Part shown: positions 43,201 to 53,362 of the stretch, one piece after another | Layout: each line of letters opens with the position of its first letter | Numbering within the stretch: position 1 is the first letter of the stretch | NCBI GenBank assembly: GCA_945830395.1 | Contig: CALZYE010000007.1 | Coordinates: 1 to 64,000 of the forward strand | Source: an uncultured Clostridia bacterium | Lineage (GTDB): Bacteria; Bacillota; Clostridia; Peptostreptococcales; Anaerovoracaceae | DNA length: 64,000 nt | Direction of reading: 5' to 3' | Position numbers and translations under genes: made by a program | Notes under the pieces: model-generated | What the model was told of the DNA's origin: nothing | Seen by the model: only the letters and a program-made list of their open reading frames with translations | Databases searched by the model: none

Positions 43201-45112
43201 ACTTTGCAGCCTGTGGCTTTTTCTTCAGGCAAACATACAGCAGTGTGGAAACAAGAAGTGCAAAAGCGATTAGAGAACCGATATTTCCGAGACTGCTTGT
43301 TCCGGAAATGTCGATTGCCTGTCCGAGAGTTTTGCCGCCGCCGACTTTAATGATTGCAAATACCGCAAGAAGAATACCTACGATACCTTCACCTGCAATC
43401 ATACCGGAGGAGTAAAGAACTCCGCTGCTGATAGCAGCATCTCTTTCTTTCTCGTTTGCAAACTTTTTCTTTTCGATGAACAGTTTTACGAAACCGCCAA
43501 TCATCAGAGGTACTGACAGGTGAATTGGCAGATATAGACCAATCGCAACAGGCAGTACAGGGATCCTTAGGATTTCAATAACTATAGCGAAGAACACACC
43601 TACAAATACAAGTGTCCAAGGCAGATTTGCATTCATAACGCCTTCGATAACCATCTTCATAAGTGTAGCCTGTGGAGCAGGAAGTTCCTTTCCTCCGTAT
43701 CCCCAAGCCGCATTAAGCAGGTATAGAACTCCTGCGATTGCAAGACCTGATGCAACAGTACCGATGATTTCACCAATCTGCTGTTTGTAAGGGCTTGCAC
43801 CTACGATGTAACCTGTCTTCAAGTCCTGAGACATGTCTCCGGCCATAGCCGCTACGATACAAATTACCGTACCGATCATGATAGCCGTAACCATTCCCGG
43901 TGTTCCCGTAGCTCCTGTCAACTTAAGAAGCATTGTGGATATAATCAATGTAGCAATCGCCATACCCGAAACAGGGTTGTTGGAACTTCCCACAAGACCT
44001 ACCATTCTTGATGAAACTGTTGCAAAGAAGAAACCGAATACAATGATAATCAGCGCACTGCCGAATCCGATCGGAATACTTGGTGTTCCTACTAAGATGG
44101 CAATTACAAGAATTAGCATGATTGCAAGATACTTCATATCAAGGTCTTTGTTCTGACGGTTGATTGTAACTGCACCGTCCTTGTCTCCAAGGCTGGACAT
44201 GCTGTCTCTGAAAGTGCGAAGAATCAAAGGAAGTGACTTGATCAGCGACATAATTCCGCCTGCCGCTACCGCACCTGCACCGATATAACGAACATAGTTA
44301 CTCCATAGTCCCCATGTATCCATGCTGCTGATAGGATCCTTTGACGGGAACATAACCATATCTCCGCCGAAAGCTTTGATCATAGGCATAGCGATAAACC
44401 ATGCTGTGATAGCACCTGCCATCATGTATGAAGAAATTACAGGTCCGCAGATATAACCTACACCTGCAAGAGCAGGAAGTACATCCACACCGATTCCCGA
44501 TCCGTCATACTTTTTGAAAGCCCAGTCAGCTTCACTTGGGAACAGCTTAATTCCGTCAGCGATGAATTTGTAAAGTGCCGCAACTCCAAGACCTGCAAAT
44601 ACGGTCTTAGCATCCGAACCGCCTTCTTCACCGGCTACCAATACCTCAGCACATGCCATTCCTTCAGGATAAGGCAGTGTACCGTGTTCTTTTACGATTA
44701 AGGCACTTCTGAGGGGTACCATGAATACTACTCCAAGAAGACCTCCGCTGATGCAAACAAGTGCTATTGTAAGGTATCCCGGAGGAGTGCCCGCTCCTTC
44801 AGCTGCCCACATGAATACCGCCGGCAAAGTGAAGATAGCACCTGCTGCCAAAGATTCTCCGGCTGAACCGATAGTCTGAACCATGTTGTTTTCCAAAATA
44901 GAATCTTTCTTTAAAATCAAACGAATAATTCCCATTGATATTACTGCAGCAGGAATTGATGCTGATACAGTCATACCAACTCTTAAACCCAGATATGCAT
45001 TCGCTCCGCCAAATACAATGGCAAGGATGATACCCAGGATGATCGAGGTTGCTGTAAATTCTGGCATAACTCTGTCTGCAGGAACAAACGGCTTAAATTC
45101 TTTCTCGTTCAT
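43190..45112 (-). CDS. OPT family oligopeptide transporter
   Basis: This 640-aa protein has some 15 hydrophobic segments and the family motifs AYLGLRVGMTVSASIPAA near residue 40 and GTLPYPEGMACAEV near 143. OPT carriers import oligopeptides or metal-chelate peptides with protons. It opens an operon with the PqqD-like gene, a small membrane protein and pepD, which points to peptide import coupled to hydrolysis. The AAAGGAG ribosome site and a divergent promoter region lie upstream. Confidence 0.92.
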   Translation of the reverse strand: MNEKEFKPFVPADRVMPEFTATSIILGIILAIVFGGANAYLGLRVGMTVSASIPAAVISMGIIRLILKKDSILENNMVQTIGSAGESLAAGAIFTLPAVFMWAAEGAGTPPGYLTIALVCISGGLLGVVFMVPLRSALIVKEHGTLPYPEGMACAEVLVAGEEGGSDAKTVFAGLGVAALYKFIADGIKLFPSEADWAFKKYDGSGIGVDVLPALAGVGYICGPVISSYMMAGAITAWFIAMPMIKAFGGDMVMFPSKDPISSMDTWGLWSNYVRYIGAGAVAAGGIMSLIKSLPLILRTFRDSMSSLGDKDGAVTINRQNKDLDMKYLAIMLILVIAILVGTPSIPIGFGSALIIIVFGFFFATVSSRMVGLVGSSNNPVSGMAIATLIISTMLLKLTGATGTPGMVTAIMIGTVICIVAAMAGDMSQDLKTGYIVGASPYKQQIGEIIGTVASGLAIAGVLYLLNAAWGYGGKELPAPQATLMKMVIEGVMNANLPWTLVFVGVFFAIVIEILRIPVLPVAIGLYLPIHLSVPLMIGGFVKLFIEKKKFANEKERDAAISSGVLYSSGMIAGEGIVGILLAVFAIIKVGGGKTLGQAIDISGTSSLGNIGSLIAFALLVSTLLYVCLKKKPQAAKYDA

Positions 45113-45338
45113 AAAAACTCCTTTCTCAATAAGCTCTTATAAGTTTTTCTTACCGATATAGTTTATCATAGTATAGTGCTAACATGCAACAATAAAGCGA
45201 TTTTTTTTGTATTTTTCCACAATTACCGGTGTATTTTTTAGAAAATAAATAAAAAAATTGTGGTATACTCTACTAAAAGGCTTGAGCTTGGAGAGCGACA
45301 GATAAAAAAAAGAAAGAGAAAAAGAAAGGAATTTTGAT

Positions 45339-46352
45339 ATGGACTACTCTGAGGTTATATCTGAAGCGAGAAAACACATAGGAAATTACTGTAAGGCTTG
45401 CCCCGTATGTGACGGCAAGGCATGTAAAAATACTATACCCGGACCGGGAGCAAAGGGCGTAGGGGACACTGCAGTCAGAAACTATGATAAATGGCAGGAG
45501 CGAAGGGTTCTTACAGACTGTATATGTGAAAATCACTCCGTCGATACCGGCCTCACCCTGTTTGGAAAAACTTTTAAGTACCCTTTCTTTGCAGGACCTG
45601 TAGGAGCTGTGAAGCTGCATTACGGCGATGAATACGATGACATCGCATACAACGATATTCTGGTTAATGCCTGTGCAGAAAACGGAATAGCCGCATTCAC
45701 CGGTGACGGCACGGATGAAAACATTATGAAAGGTGCCGCAAGCACCATAGCAGCCTGTGGAGGTCTGGGGATTCCTACCATTAAACCTTGGAGCGTAGAA
45801 ACCGTGGAAAAGAAGCTGGATCTGGCAAAGAAATCCGGAGCATTTGCCATAGCTATGGATATTGACGCTGCCGGACTGCCGTTTCTAAAGGGTCAAACGC
45901 CTCCTGCCGGACGAAAATCGGCTTCCGAACTTGGCAGGATTATAACTGCCGCCCGGGTACCTTTTATCGTAAAGGGAATTATGACACCAAACTCAGCTCT
46001 TAAAGCCGTTGAAGCAGGCGCCTCGGGGATTGTGGTATCTAACCACGGCGGCCGTGTGCTGGACCAATGTCCTGCCACTTGCGAGGTTCTTGAGTCCATA
46101 GCGGATGCGGTGGAGGGGAGAGCCAAAATACTGGTAGACGGCGGTATAAGAAGCGGCACCGATGTTTTCAAGGCTCTTGCAATGGGCGCCGACTGCGCAG
46201 TGATTGCAAGGCCCTTCGTAACGGCTCTCTACGGTGGCAAATCCCGTGGAATCAGGTTATACATAGAAAAGATCGCCTCCGAGTTGGAGGACACTATGAT
46301 GATGTGCGGCGCCAATTCGTTGAAAGACATAAACAGTAGTATGATTCTATAA
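45339..46352 (+). CDS. FMN-dependent alpha-hydroxy-acid oxidase family protein with Cys-rich N-terminus
   Basis: This 337-aa TIM-barrel flavoprotein is related to lactate oxidase and glycolate oxidase. The catalytic His and Arg are in SNHGGRVLDQ near residue 231, VKGIMTP near 207 holds the FMN-contacting Lys, and LVDGGIRSGTDVFKALAMGA near 268 binds the FMN phosphate. The N-terminus has four cysteines, Cys18, Cys21, Cys24 and Cys29 (CKACPVCDGKAC), which could ligate an Fe-S cluster; oxidases of this fold normally lack this. It is transcribed divergently from the OPT operon. The substrate is unknown. Confidence 0.88.
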   Translation: MDYSEVISEARKHIGNYCKACPVCDGKACKNTIPGPGAKGVGDTAVRNYDKWQERRVLTDCICENHSVDTGLTLFGKTFKYPFFAGPVGAVKLHYGDEYDDIAYNDILVNACAENGIAAFTGDGTDENIMKGAASTIAACGGLGIPTIKPWSVETVEKKLDLAKKSGAFAIAMDIDAAGLPFLKGQTPPAGRKSASELGRIITAARVPFIVKGIMTPNSALKAVEAGASGIVVSNHGGRVLDQCPATCEVLESIADAVEGRAKILVDGGIRSGTDVFKALAMGADCAVIARPFVTALYGGKSRGIRLYIEKIASELEDTMMMCGANSLKDINSSMIL

Positions 46353-46392
46353 TAGAATTACGGTTATGTGATATTAAAATTTTGTCATTTGA

Positions 46393-46427
46393 AAAGGCTA
46401 AATACCTTTAACAGATAAATAGCCTTT
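46393..46427 (+). terminator. Terminator of the FMN enzyme gene
   Basis: AAAGGCTA and TAGCCTTT arms with a 19-nt loop are followed by AAATTTATTT. It lies about 40 bp behind the stop. Confidence 0.65.
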
Positions 46428-46545
46428 AAATTTATTTACACAAATTCGTATTCATATTTACTTTGTATAAAAAATCTCCGCATTTAAATTATCTTGCCGC
46501 ATGATTGAGATAATATATCATCATGAGTTTCAATAATCATTGTTA

Positions 46546-46731
46546 TCAATGTTTATTTATTTCATGTATACCTCGAACTCCATTTGCTACACCTAATATC
46601 ATTGCCATTAGCGATATTAGTGTCAATTCCATTTTGCCTCCATGCACAATAGTTTTAACAAAAACTATAGCGGCAAGTATTCCAACTACTATTTGTAATA
46701 TTGATAGAACATACCTGCACTTATTTCCCAT
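46546..46731 (-). CDS. Small two-TM membrane protein
   Basis: This 61-aa protein has two hydrophobic segments (about 6-26 and 34-51) and basic ends, resembling short DUF3953-type proteins. A weak AGG lies upstream of the ATG. The opposite strand also has an open frame, but the hydrophobic pattern and orientation shared with the following gene remnant favour this reading. Function unknown. Confidence 0.5.
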   Translation of the reverse strand: MGNKCRYVLSILQIVVGILAAIVFVKTIVHGGKMELTLISLMAMILGVANGVRGIHEINKH

Positions 46732-46808
46732 AGTCCATACCTAAGTCCTTTCAATGTTAAATTTCTTACTTAATATCTCAAATCCTATTCTTAAAATTCC
46801 GGTGCCAA

Positions 46809-47102
46809 TTAAAGAGTCTCCATTGCTCCGGAGCCGCTTACGCCATGTTTTACACGATCACGCTCTTCTGCGCTTTTGGCATCGTTCCAATTATCCATAG
46901 TTCCCACAAGATAGCCTGTAATCCTTCTGATTCTCTCAAAGGGAACATCTTCCAACTCGTATGTCAAACCCACATACTCTTCGTCTTTCTAGTCCATGTC
47001 AATTTTTAGCTTGACAACTTTTCTATTATGCTTTTCCTCAAGATATTTTACATAGTTCTGAGCTTCTCTTTCGCTCATGCCGTCCGGTTTGCTTATAATC
47101 AT
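46809..47102 (-). pseudogene. NrdD-tail-like small gene interrupted by an in-frame TAG
   Basis: From ATG 47102, preceded by GAGGAG seven bases upstream, a 98-codon frame is open except for TAG at 46991-46989 (codon 38). The part after the stop reads VPFERIRRITGYLVGTMDNWNDA and then KSAEERDRVKHG, which matches the C-terminal tail of class III anaerobic ribonucleotide reductase and the small proteins named after it. The N-terminal part (MSEREAQNYVKYLEEKH) also fits such small proteins. Other genes here end normally in TAG, so it is most simply a nonsense mutation. No frameshift is seen. Confidence 0.75.
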
Positions 47103-47198
47103 ATTATATCTCCTCTTTCCTCTTTTCCTGTCGCCGAAACCCCTATATAACCACTATATATTGTCCGGTAATATATGTTATGCCCTAAATGGAGTGAA

Positions 47199-49664
47199 TT
47201 AAACATCTGTTCTGGACAATATTTGCGCCGGAGTCTTTCTCATCACCGATGCCACAGGGAAAAGTCCTACTATCAGGTTGAATCCTAAGACTATGAGGAA
47301 GGTGATCAGCGCCGTCATAGGGTTCACAGCATAGTTAGAGGCGAATGTTTCACTTATCTTCACCACATTGCTGAGTACATAATACATAGCGCCTATTCCT
47401 ATAAATGAAGTGATTAGATTTATGGCGATTATCTCACCTGCAAACTTTTTATATATATCACTTTTTTTCAGACCGATGGCGCGCAGCGTTCCCACTTCTT
47501 TGATTCTGGACAGAAAAGATGCTCTCAGCATGAGGTAAATTTCAATAAGTGAAATCAACAGGATTATCCCCGCAAGAATCAGGGCTCCCTTCAGGCTTTT
47601 CCTCTGCACCTCTATATATGCATTTTTCTCATGTTCAAAATTCATAACAGGTGAATAGCCTGCATCCTCCAGCTTACCTGATACCGCAGCTGTATCCTTT
47701 GCATAAACGGTTACTTTATTGTTCTTATAGAGATTGTTCAGTTCCACGGTATGCTTCGATACGAAGAAGGAATCCTCTTCTTGATTTGCAGAAGTGTAAT
47801 ATCCTACAACCCTCAGTTTCTTCCCTGCCATCTTCTCATTTACGGAATCTCCCTGTTTATACTCTTCCTTGTGAAGTTCATTGACTATAACCTCGAAATC
47901 TCCGGCAGGTTTTCTGCCACTTTTTAAAGTAATTCCTCTTGCAAGGTCATAGTTCTTAACCTTTGCCTCCACTTCCTCAGGTCCGTCCTCGGAAATGCCG
48001 GCGGGGGTCATGTAAAGGGCATTCTGAACATTTTCGGCTTCAACTGCGGCGGCGTTTGAAACTATATCGGTCATGAAATCCGCTTTAACAAAAAGCGAGG
48101 GCGATTCTGTATCCGAAACGCCTACAATTTTGAAATCGGGGAGCCCCTTAACCGTAAGTTTTCTTCCTATGAATTTCTTATAGCTGTTTAAGCCGATAAC
48201 CGTTCCGAATTTATTTATGATAAATTTCTTCAGAATCATCTTATCCACAACGATATCTGAAGATTTTTTCACGCCTCTTCCCAGAAAAATACGGTCTTTC
48301 GGCAGCATATTGCCCGAAGTTATTGAGCCGGAAAGTTTTGCGGATAAGCCTGCCGTTTGGAAATAGTCGTCCATGGGCAAAGTGAAAGAAACCAAACTTT
48401 TTCCCGGCAAAACATAGGATACTCCTTTAAGCTTACTTATGCGATCAGGCAGCTTCTCGTCCTTTTTCGGATTTGCCAATGTTATGTAGTGGGGATTGGA
48501 CGCCATATAGTTATCCTTTTCCACCGTTCTTATTCCGATTATGTTGCTTACGGCGTAGAAGGCAAAAAAGGCGGAAAATACAAATCCCAGCAGGAGCAGC
48601 TTCCTTAAGAACCTGTAATTTCTAATGCTCTTAAGCCCTTTCCCCGTGGAGTTGAAAAGGGTATATATGGGTCTATACCTTATCTTGTATTTTTTCGGCA
48701 AAAATGCATCATAATTGAAATCACTGCTTTCAAATATGCTCCTGTCGATTTCCTCGTAATGCCCCTCAATAAGTTCGATGTTACTTGTTTCATCTATTAC
48801 CGAAAACTGATTTTTCGTGTCTATAAACAGGTTTCCGCCTCTGATTGCGATATTAACCTTTCCCGACAGGGGTCTGTCGGAAAAAAGATTAAGTCTCAGT
48901 CCCTGGCTCTCAATGCTGCTCTTCACAGGCATATCATGCAGGTATATCCTATTGTCAAGCTGATAGTCAAGATTTCCCGTGTCGTCGTTTTCCTTATCCG
49001 ATTCCACTTTCCCGTCTTTGATTCTGATTATTCTGCTTGCATAAAATCTCGCCAGCTCCTCTTCGTGGGTAACAAGAATCACAAGCCTTTCCTTTGAAAG
49101 CTTCTTTATGAGGTTCATTATCTCAAGGGTATTGCTGCTGTCCAGATTCCCCGTAGGCTCATCGGCAATTATAATCTGCGGGTTCTTCACTATTGCTCTT
49201 GCAATGGCTACGCGCTGTCTCTGTCCTCCGGAAAGGTCAGAAGCTTTCTTGAACCTGAAATTATATATTCCGACCGCCTCAAGACAGTAGTTAACCCGCT
49301 TCTCAATGACATCCTTGTTCCGTATCCCTATCATTTTCAGGGCTATGGCAACATTGTCAAATACCGATTCATCATCTATAAGGTTGAAGTTCTGGAATAT
49401 ATAGCCTATCTTTGAGTTTCTTACGGTATCTATTTTCCCGGAAAATCTCCTTGTAATTCTTTCTCCGTCCACAAAGATTTTACCGCTGTTAGCCTTATCG
49501 AGCCCTCCGATTACATTCAAAAGTGTGGTTTTTCCGCTTCCGGAGGCGCCCAAAAGTGTTACGATGCCTCTGTCTGAAAACTCAAGGCTGGTATTGTCAA
49601 TAACATGGATTTCATTGGATTTTCTGCGGTTAAAATATTTATTTATTTTCTCTATTCTAATCAT
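47199..49664 (-). CDS. ABC transporter, fused ATPase and FtsX-type permease (second)
   Basis: This 821-aa protein has an N-terminal MacB/LolD-type ATPase ([10 protein letters not shown] near residue 38, [15 protein letters not shown] near 144, [10 protein letters not shown]) and a C-terminal permease. The permease has one membrane helix near residue 355, a long extracytoplasmic domain and three helices after about 690 ending in the FtsX module. Such exporters move lipoproteins or peptides or respond to antimicrobial peptides. The gene starts 2 bp behind the first fused transporter; the pair probably forms a heterodimer. The ATPase-first fusion is common in Clostridia but less so elsewhere. 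Confidence 0.88.
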   Translation of the reverse strand: MIRIEKINKYFNRRKSNEIHVIDNTSLEFSDRGIVTLLGASGSGKTTLLNVIGGLDKANSGKIFVDGERITRRFSGKIDTVRNSKIGYIFQNFNLIDDESVFDNVAIALKMIGIRNKDVIEKRVNYCLEAVGIYNFRFKKASDLSGGQRQRVAIARAIVKNPQIIIADEPTGNLDSSNTLEIMNLIKKLSKERLVILVTHEEELARFYASRIIRIKDGKVESDKENDDTGNLDYQLDNRIYLHDMPVKSSIESQGLRLNLFSDRPLSGKVNIAIRGGNLFIDTKNQFSVIDETSNIELIEGHYEEIDRSIFESSDFNYDAFLPKKYKIRYRPIYTLFNSTGKGLKSIRNYRFLRKLLLLGFVFSAFFAFYAVSNIIGIRTVEKDNYMASNPHYITLANPKKDEKLPDRISKLKGVSYVLPGKSLVSFTLPMDDYFQTAGLSAKLSGSITSGNMLPKDRIFLGRGVKKSSDIVVDKMILKKFIINKFGTVIGLNSYKKFIGRKLTVKGLPDFKIVGVSDTESPSLFVKADFMTDIVSNAAAVEAENVQNALYMTPAGISEDGPEEVEAKVKNYDLARGITLKSGRKPAGDFEVIVNELHKEEYKQGDSVNEKMAGKKLRVVGYYTSANQEEDSFFVSKHTVELNNLYKNNKVTVYAKDTAAVSGKLEDAGYSPVMNFEHEKNAYIEVQRKSLKGALILAGIILLISLIEIYLMLRASFLSRIKEVGTLRAIGLKKSDIYKKFAGEIIAINLITSFIGIGAMYYVLSNVVKISETFASNYAVNPMTALITFLIVLGFNLIVGLFPVASVMRKTPAQILSRTDV

Positions 49665-49666
49665 CC

Positions 49667-51952
49667 CTATGCCTCCCCTCTGTAAACTTTCATAGCGCTG
49701 TTTCCAAAGATTTTCTTTGAATACCTGCCGGAAATAAGAAGAGACATAATCGTCATAGTTGCTACCAGAAGAGCGTAATCCTTAACCGTGATAAATTTCA
49801 CTATTTTGTTCATAACACTTAAGGATAAATGCCCCTTGGCAAAGGCTATTATCATGATGCCCACCGCAATTACGGCGATACTCATAACTGTCAGAAGCTC
49901 TATCCTCAAAATATTGCTTATATTGTTTTTGGAGGCTCCCAAAATTCTCAGCGTGGAATAGTAGGAGTTTCTGGAGCGCATGATCAGCCTGATTACCACA
50001 TAGGAGATGAAAAACAGCACTATGAGCAAAATCCCCAGAATCAGCCTTGAAAACATTTTCTTTACAAGATTCAGGATTTCAGCCTGCTTGCTCTTTGAGA
50101 TATTTTTTATCTCCAAAACAGTATAGCCTTTTGATTTCAACGCCTTTACCGTATCATCATTTTTCATATGGTTCTTAGTAAATACGCTTATCTGATAATC
50201 GCCTTTGTCGTAAAGTTTCTTGTAATCTTCATGGTTTATGAAAATAGAATCTGTATATCCATCGTAATCGTCTTTGTCTATTTTCAGCAAGCTTTCAATA
50301 TTATCCGGTTTTATAACTGCGTCTATGCGGAAGGTTTTCTTATCTTTGAAAAACAGATTTTCTGCCGTTACCGACATCTTGTGTCCCAAGGCACGGCCCT
50401 CTCTGTAATAATTTTCCGCATCCCCCTCGGAGATGTATACCTTGCCCGGTGCCACCAAACCTGTGGGATGGATTGCCGAGCTTCCTTTTCTCGTAATCAT
50501 CTTGCCCTCAAAATCGAATTTCAGATTTGAGGCTGAGGATACAGCAAAAATAATCTGTCTCTCAGCAAGTGAGTCGGTACAAAATATTCTGGAATATCCT
50601 CTCTTTACAAGCCTATCGTTATTGCTCTTCTTGAAGGTTACCCCTACAACTTTCAGCGGCTTACCCGTAAGTTCTCCCGAACCTTCGCTGTTTTCTGCGT
50701 TATTATCGGCTTGAAAGGTCTTTCCCAGAATACTCTTTCCTTTCTCTTTTATCTCTCCGTAATTACTTGCCAGCTCCTCCGTTCCGATTACAACCTCATT
50801 ATCCTTCTTTGGCAGCCTGCCGTATGCCAAATCCTCTTTTTTCAAGGATTTATAGCTGCTGAGAGGACCCTCTATGGATGTTTCGTCACGGTATAAAATC
50901 ACACTGTTGTCCAAGGAAAGATCTTTTTTCACAATGTAGTTTACATTCGGGGTTTCGTTTATGTTCTTAAAGTCAGTCTTTGTAAATTTCTTTTTGTCGT
51001 TTCTGTGCAAAACCAGCCGTTCCGGAGATTTATCGAAAAAGAAGGTTTCTGTTCCTATCAATTCGTCTTCGTTTTCGTTGTTTAAATTTGAGGCATAGCC
51101 TCCAAGTACAGATATGCTTACAAACATGAAAATGAAAAGCAGCAGGAAAAACTTGGCAGGCAAATTAAAGGTATTTCGCAGTCCCAAACGAAGCTGTGAC
51201 CACAGTGAAAATTTATTGTCGTGCCTTCTGCCCGCCCTCTTTGGGGGCTCAGGTTTGCTCTCAACGCTTTTTAGCCTGCGGTCCTCAACCACTCTGCCGT
51301 CACGCATCATAATCTTTCTCGTTGCGTAAGGCTCCGTCTGCTCGTAGTTATGGGTTACAACGATTACCAGCTTATCCTTTGATATTTTGTGCAGTGTTTC
51401 CATGACCATCCTGGCAGAGTCCGTATCCAGATTCCCCGTAGGCTCATCCGCTACGATTATGGGTGCATCCTTTGCAAAGGCTCTTGCGATGGCAACTCTC
51501 TGCTTCTGCCCTCCGGAAAGCTTGGAGACCTTGGTTTTCTCGTATTCACTCAGTCCAACCCTGTTTATAATACTCCTTATCAGCCTCTTTCTGTCTCTTC
51601 CGCCCTGCCTGTTCAGTATGAGGGCAAGTTCTACATTCTGATAAACTGTATAGCTGTTTATCAGGTTATAGTCTTGAAATATATTTCCTATATATTTTTT
51701 TCGGTATTCCTCGTAATCCTCCGTTCTGAATCCGCAGGTGTCCTTTCCCGCTACAAACATTTCCCCTTCTTCGTAGCTGTCAAGACCGGAAATAACATTT
51801 AAAAGCGTGGATTTGCCTCCTCCGCTTTCTCCTGTAACCACCACAAATTCACCTAAGTCAAATTTCAAATCCACCTTGGAAAACCCGGTGCTGACCGTTC
51901 CGTTTCCTGAGTAGAATTTTGAAACTTTTCGCATATCAATCATATGTGACAT
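49667..51952 (-). CDS. ABC transporter, fused ATPase and FtsX-type permease (first)
   Basis: This 761-aa protein has the same order as its downstream neighbour: ATPase (GESGGGKSTLLN near residue 39, [15 protein letters not shown] near 144, [10 protein letters not shown]), a membrane helix near 265, a large extracytoplasmic domain and a three-helix FtsX end. Its ribosome site GGAGG lies inside the last codons of apbE, so it is translated together with the lipoprotein. The coupling suggests that export and flavinylation, or lipoprotein handling, are linked; this is an inference from gene order. Confidence 0.88.
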   Translation of the reverse strand: MSHMIDMRKVSKFYSGNGTVSTGFSKVDLKFDLGEFVVVTGESGGGKSTLLNVISGLDSYEEGEMFVAGKDTCGFRTEDYEEYRKKYIGNIFQDYNLINSYTVYQNVELALILNRQGGRDRKRLIRSIINRVGLSEYEKTKVSKLSGGQKQRVAIARAFAKDAPIIVADEPTGNLDTDSARMVMETLHKISKDKLVIVVTHNYEQTEPYATRKIMMRDGRVVEDRRLKSVESKPEPPKRAGRRHDNKFSLWSQLRLGLRNTFNLPAKFFLLLFIFMFVSISVLGGYASNLNNENEDELIGTETFFFDKSPERLVLHRNDKKKFTKTDFKNINETPNVNYIVKKDLSLDNSVILYRDETSIEGPLSSYKSLKKEDLAYGRLPKKDNEVVIGTEELASNYGEIKEKGKSILGKTFQADNNAENSEGSGELTGKPLKVVGVTFKKSNNDRLVKRGYSRIFCTDSLAERQIIFAVSSASNLKFDFEGKMITRKGSSAIHPTGLVAPGKVYISEGDAENYYREGRALGHKMSVTAENLFFKDKKTFRIDAVIKPDNIESLLKIDKDDYDGYTDSIFINHEDYKKLYDKGDYQISVFTKNHMKNDDTVKALKSKGYTVLEIKNISKSKQAEILNLVKKMFSRLILGILLIVLFFISYVVIRLIMRSRNSYYSTLRILGASKNNISNILRIELLTVMSIAVIAVGIMIIAFAKGHLSLSVMNKIVKFITVKDYALLVATMTIMSLLISGRYSKKIFGNSAMKVYRGEA

Positions 51953-51954
51953 GA

Positions 51955-52971
51955 CTATTCCTCCTTAAGCTCAAACCCCTTTGTTTTAACTAAATCCCCA
52001 TTTTTCAGTATGAAAAGAGCCTCGAAACCCTCCATGCTCTCTATAAGTTTTTTGCCTTCCTTTGAGCCGAGTATAAGGCATGTGGTGGAAAGTCCGTCAC
52101 AGTCTGCAGATCCTCCGAACCCTGATTTTACGCTGACTCCCAAAACATCCGACTCTACAGGCATTCCTGTCTTTGAATTCAGTATATGATGATATTTTTT
52201 TCCCTTGTATTCTATGTATCTTTCGTAGGTTCCCGAAGTTACAATGGTTCCGTTATCCATATCGCAGGCTCCCACAATTTCACTTCTTTCAGAAAAAGGC
52301 TTCTCAATGCCGATATTAAAAGGCTTTCCGCCTTTATTCCCGATACACTCTATATTTCCGCCAAGGCTTATTATCGCGCTTGTAACGCCTTCTTTCTTGA
52401 GATATTTTGCAATTCCGTCGGCAATATAGCCCTTTGCGATGGCGCCCAAATCAATTTCTCCTTTCGAGGTTTCCATGCGAACACGGTTTCCTTTGATTTC
52501 AACCTGCTTATAGTTCACATACTTCATCGCCTCTGCCAGCTTGGCCGAAGTCGGCGGTTTCGCCTTCTTATTGTGAAAATCCCACGCGTCCTGAGCCTTG
52601 CCTATGGTTATATCAAACTTCCCATTGGAGAGCTTGGAATATCTGAGCCCCTTTTTTATAACTTCCAAGGTTATGTCACTGCACCCGACAGCCTTGCCTC
52701 CTGCGTGATTGATCTTATATATGTCACTTCCTTTTTTTGTTTTGCTCAAAAGCTTTTCGTATTTTTCGCACTGAGAAAACGCCTTGTCGATAACGGCTTT
52801 GGCATTCTCCTCGCTCATATCTTTCATGTCATAGACGGTTACCTGACATATGGTGTCGAAGTAGAAACTTTCCTTAGTTACAGGTTCCGTCTTTTTTACA
52901 CATCCTGTCTGTGATATAATTGTAATAGTCAGAGCTGTTATAACAGCCAGTTTTTTAATTAGTTTTTTCAT
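51955..52971 (-). CDS. apbE: FAD:protein FMN transferase, lipoprotein form (ApbE)
   Basis: This 338-aa ApbE-family protein attaches FMN covalently to Thr or Ser of target proteins outside the membrane. The N-terminus has a lipoprotein signal (hydrophobic AVITALTITIISQTGC, lipobox ending at Cys23). Family motifs include DLGAIAKGYIADGIAKYL near residue 170, ISLGGNIECIG near 200, and the late HHILNSKTGMPV near 255 and SADCDGLSTTCLILG near 285. ATG 52971 was chosen for AAAGGA upstream. It heads an operon with two fused ABC transporters and faces the NusG_II gene across 22 bp. No flavinylation target with a D-x2-SGAT-like motif is seen in the window. Confidence 0.92.
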   Translation of the reverse strand: MKKLIKKLAVITALTITIISQTGCVKKTEPVTKESFYFDTICQVTVYDMKDMSEENAKAVIDKAFSQCEKYEKLLSKTKKGSDIYKINHAGGKAVGCSDITLEVIKKGLRYSKLSNGKFDITIGKAQDAWDFHNKKAKPPTSAKLAEAMKYVNYKQVEIKGNRVRMETSKGEIDLGAIAKGYIADGIAKYLKKEGVTSAIISLGGNIECIGNKGGKPFNIGIEKPFSERSEIVGACDMDNGTIVTSGTYERYIEYKGKKYHHILNSKTGMPVESDVLGVSVKSGFGGSADCDGLSTTCLILGSKEGKKLIESMEGFEALFILKNGDLVKTKGFELKEE

Positions 52972-52993
52972 GTAAATCCTTTCGGGAGTATGT

Positions 52994-53362
52994 ATGTTCA
53001 GAATAATAAAAAAAGCCGACATCGTTCTATTCTTAATCTTGGTAATAATAGGTGCCGCCTTGTTCTTTGTGTCCGCCACAGGCAATGAAAAGGGTAAAAA
53101 AGCGGTGGTTTCCGTAGACGGTAAACTTTACGGAACTTACTCGCTTGAAAAGGACCAAACTATCGTAATAAGGCACACTAAAAATATAAACAAGTTTATC
53201 ATAAAAGACGGTTATGTGCAAATGGTTCACGCAAACTGCAGCAATAAGGTTTGCCTGAAAGAAGGCAAGATAAGCAAGACAAAGCAGAGTATAGTTTGCC
53301 TTCCGAATAAGGTGGTAATTGAGATAAGAGGAGGTGACAGCTATGATGCCGTTTCGCAATAA
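52994..53362 (+). CDS. NusG domain II-containing membrane-anchored protein
   Basis: This 122-aa protein has one N-terminal membrane helix (residues 9-28) followed by an extracytoplasmic NusG_II (DUF1312) domain with VHANCSNKVCLKEGKISK and IVCLPNKVVIEI. Such proteins commonly accompany Gx-family membrane proteins and ApbE in Firmicutes. From memory, the pair corresponds to EetA and EetB in the Listeria extracellular electron transfer locus. Its stop overlaps the next gene's start region, and the two are coupled. Confidence 0.85.
   Translation: MFRIIKKADIVLFLILVIIGAALFFVSATGNEKGKKAVVSVDGKLYGTYSLEKDQTIVIRHTKNINKFIIKDGYVQMVHANCSNKVCLKEGKISKTKQSIVCLPNKVVIEIRGGDSYDAVSQ

Noticed and set aside
46523..46744. 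Plus-strand 73-codon open frame
   Set aside because: It overlaps the better minus-strand two-helix membrane protein and has no ribosome site.
46809..47102. Pyrrolysine-containing protein
   Set aside because: The in-frame codon is TAG, but several confident genes here (for example apbE and the fused nitrogenase-like gene) end in TAG, and the family is not known for pyrrolysine.
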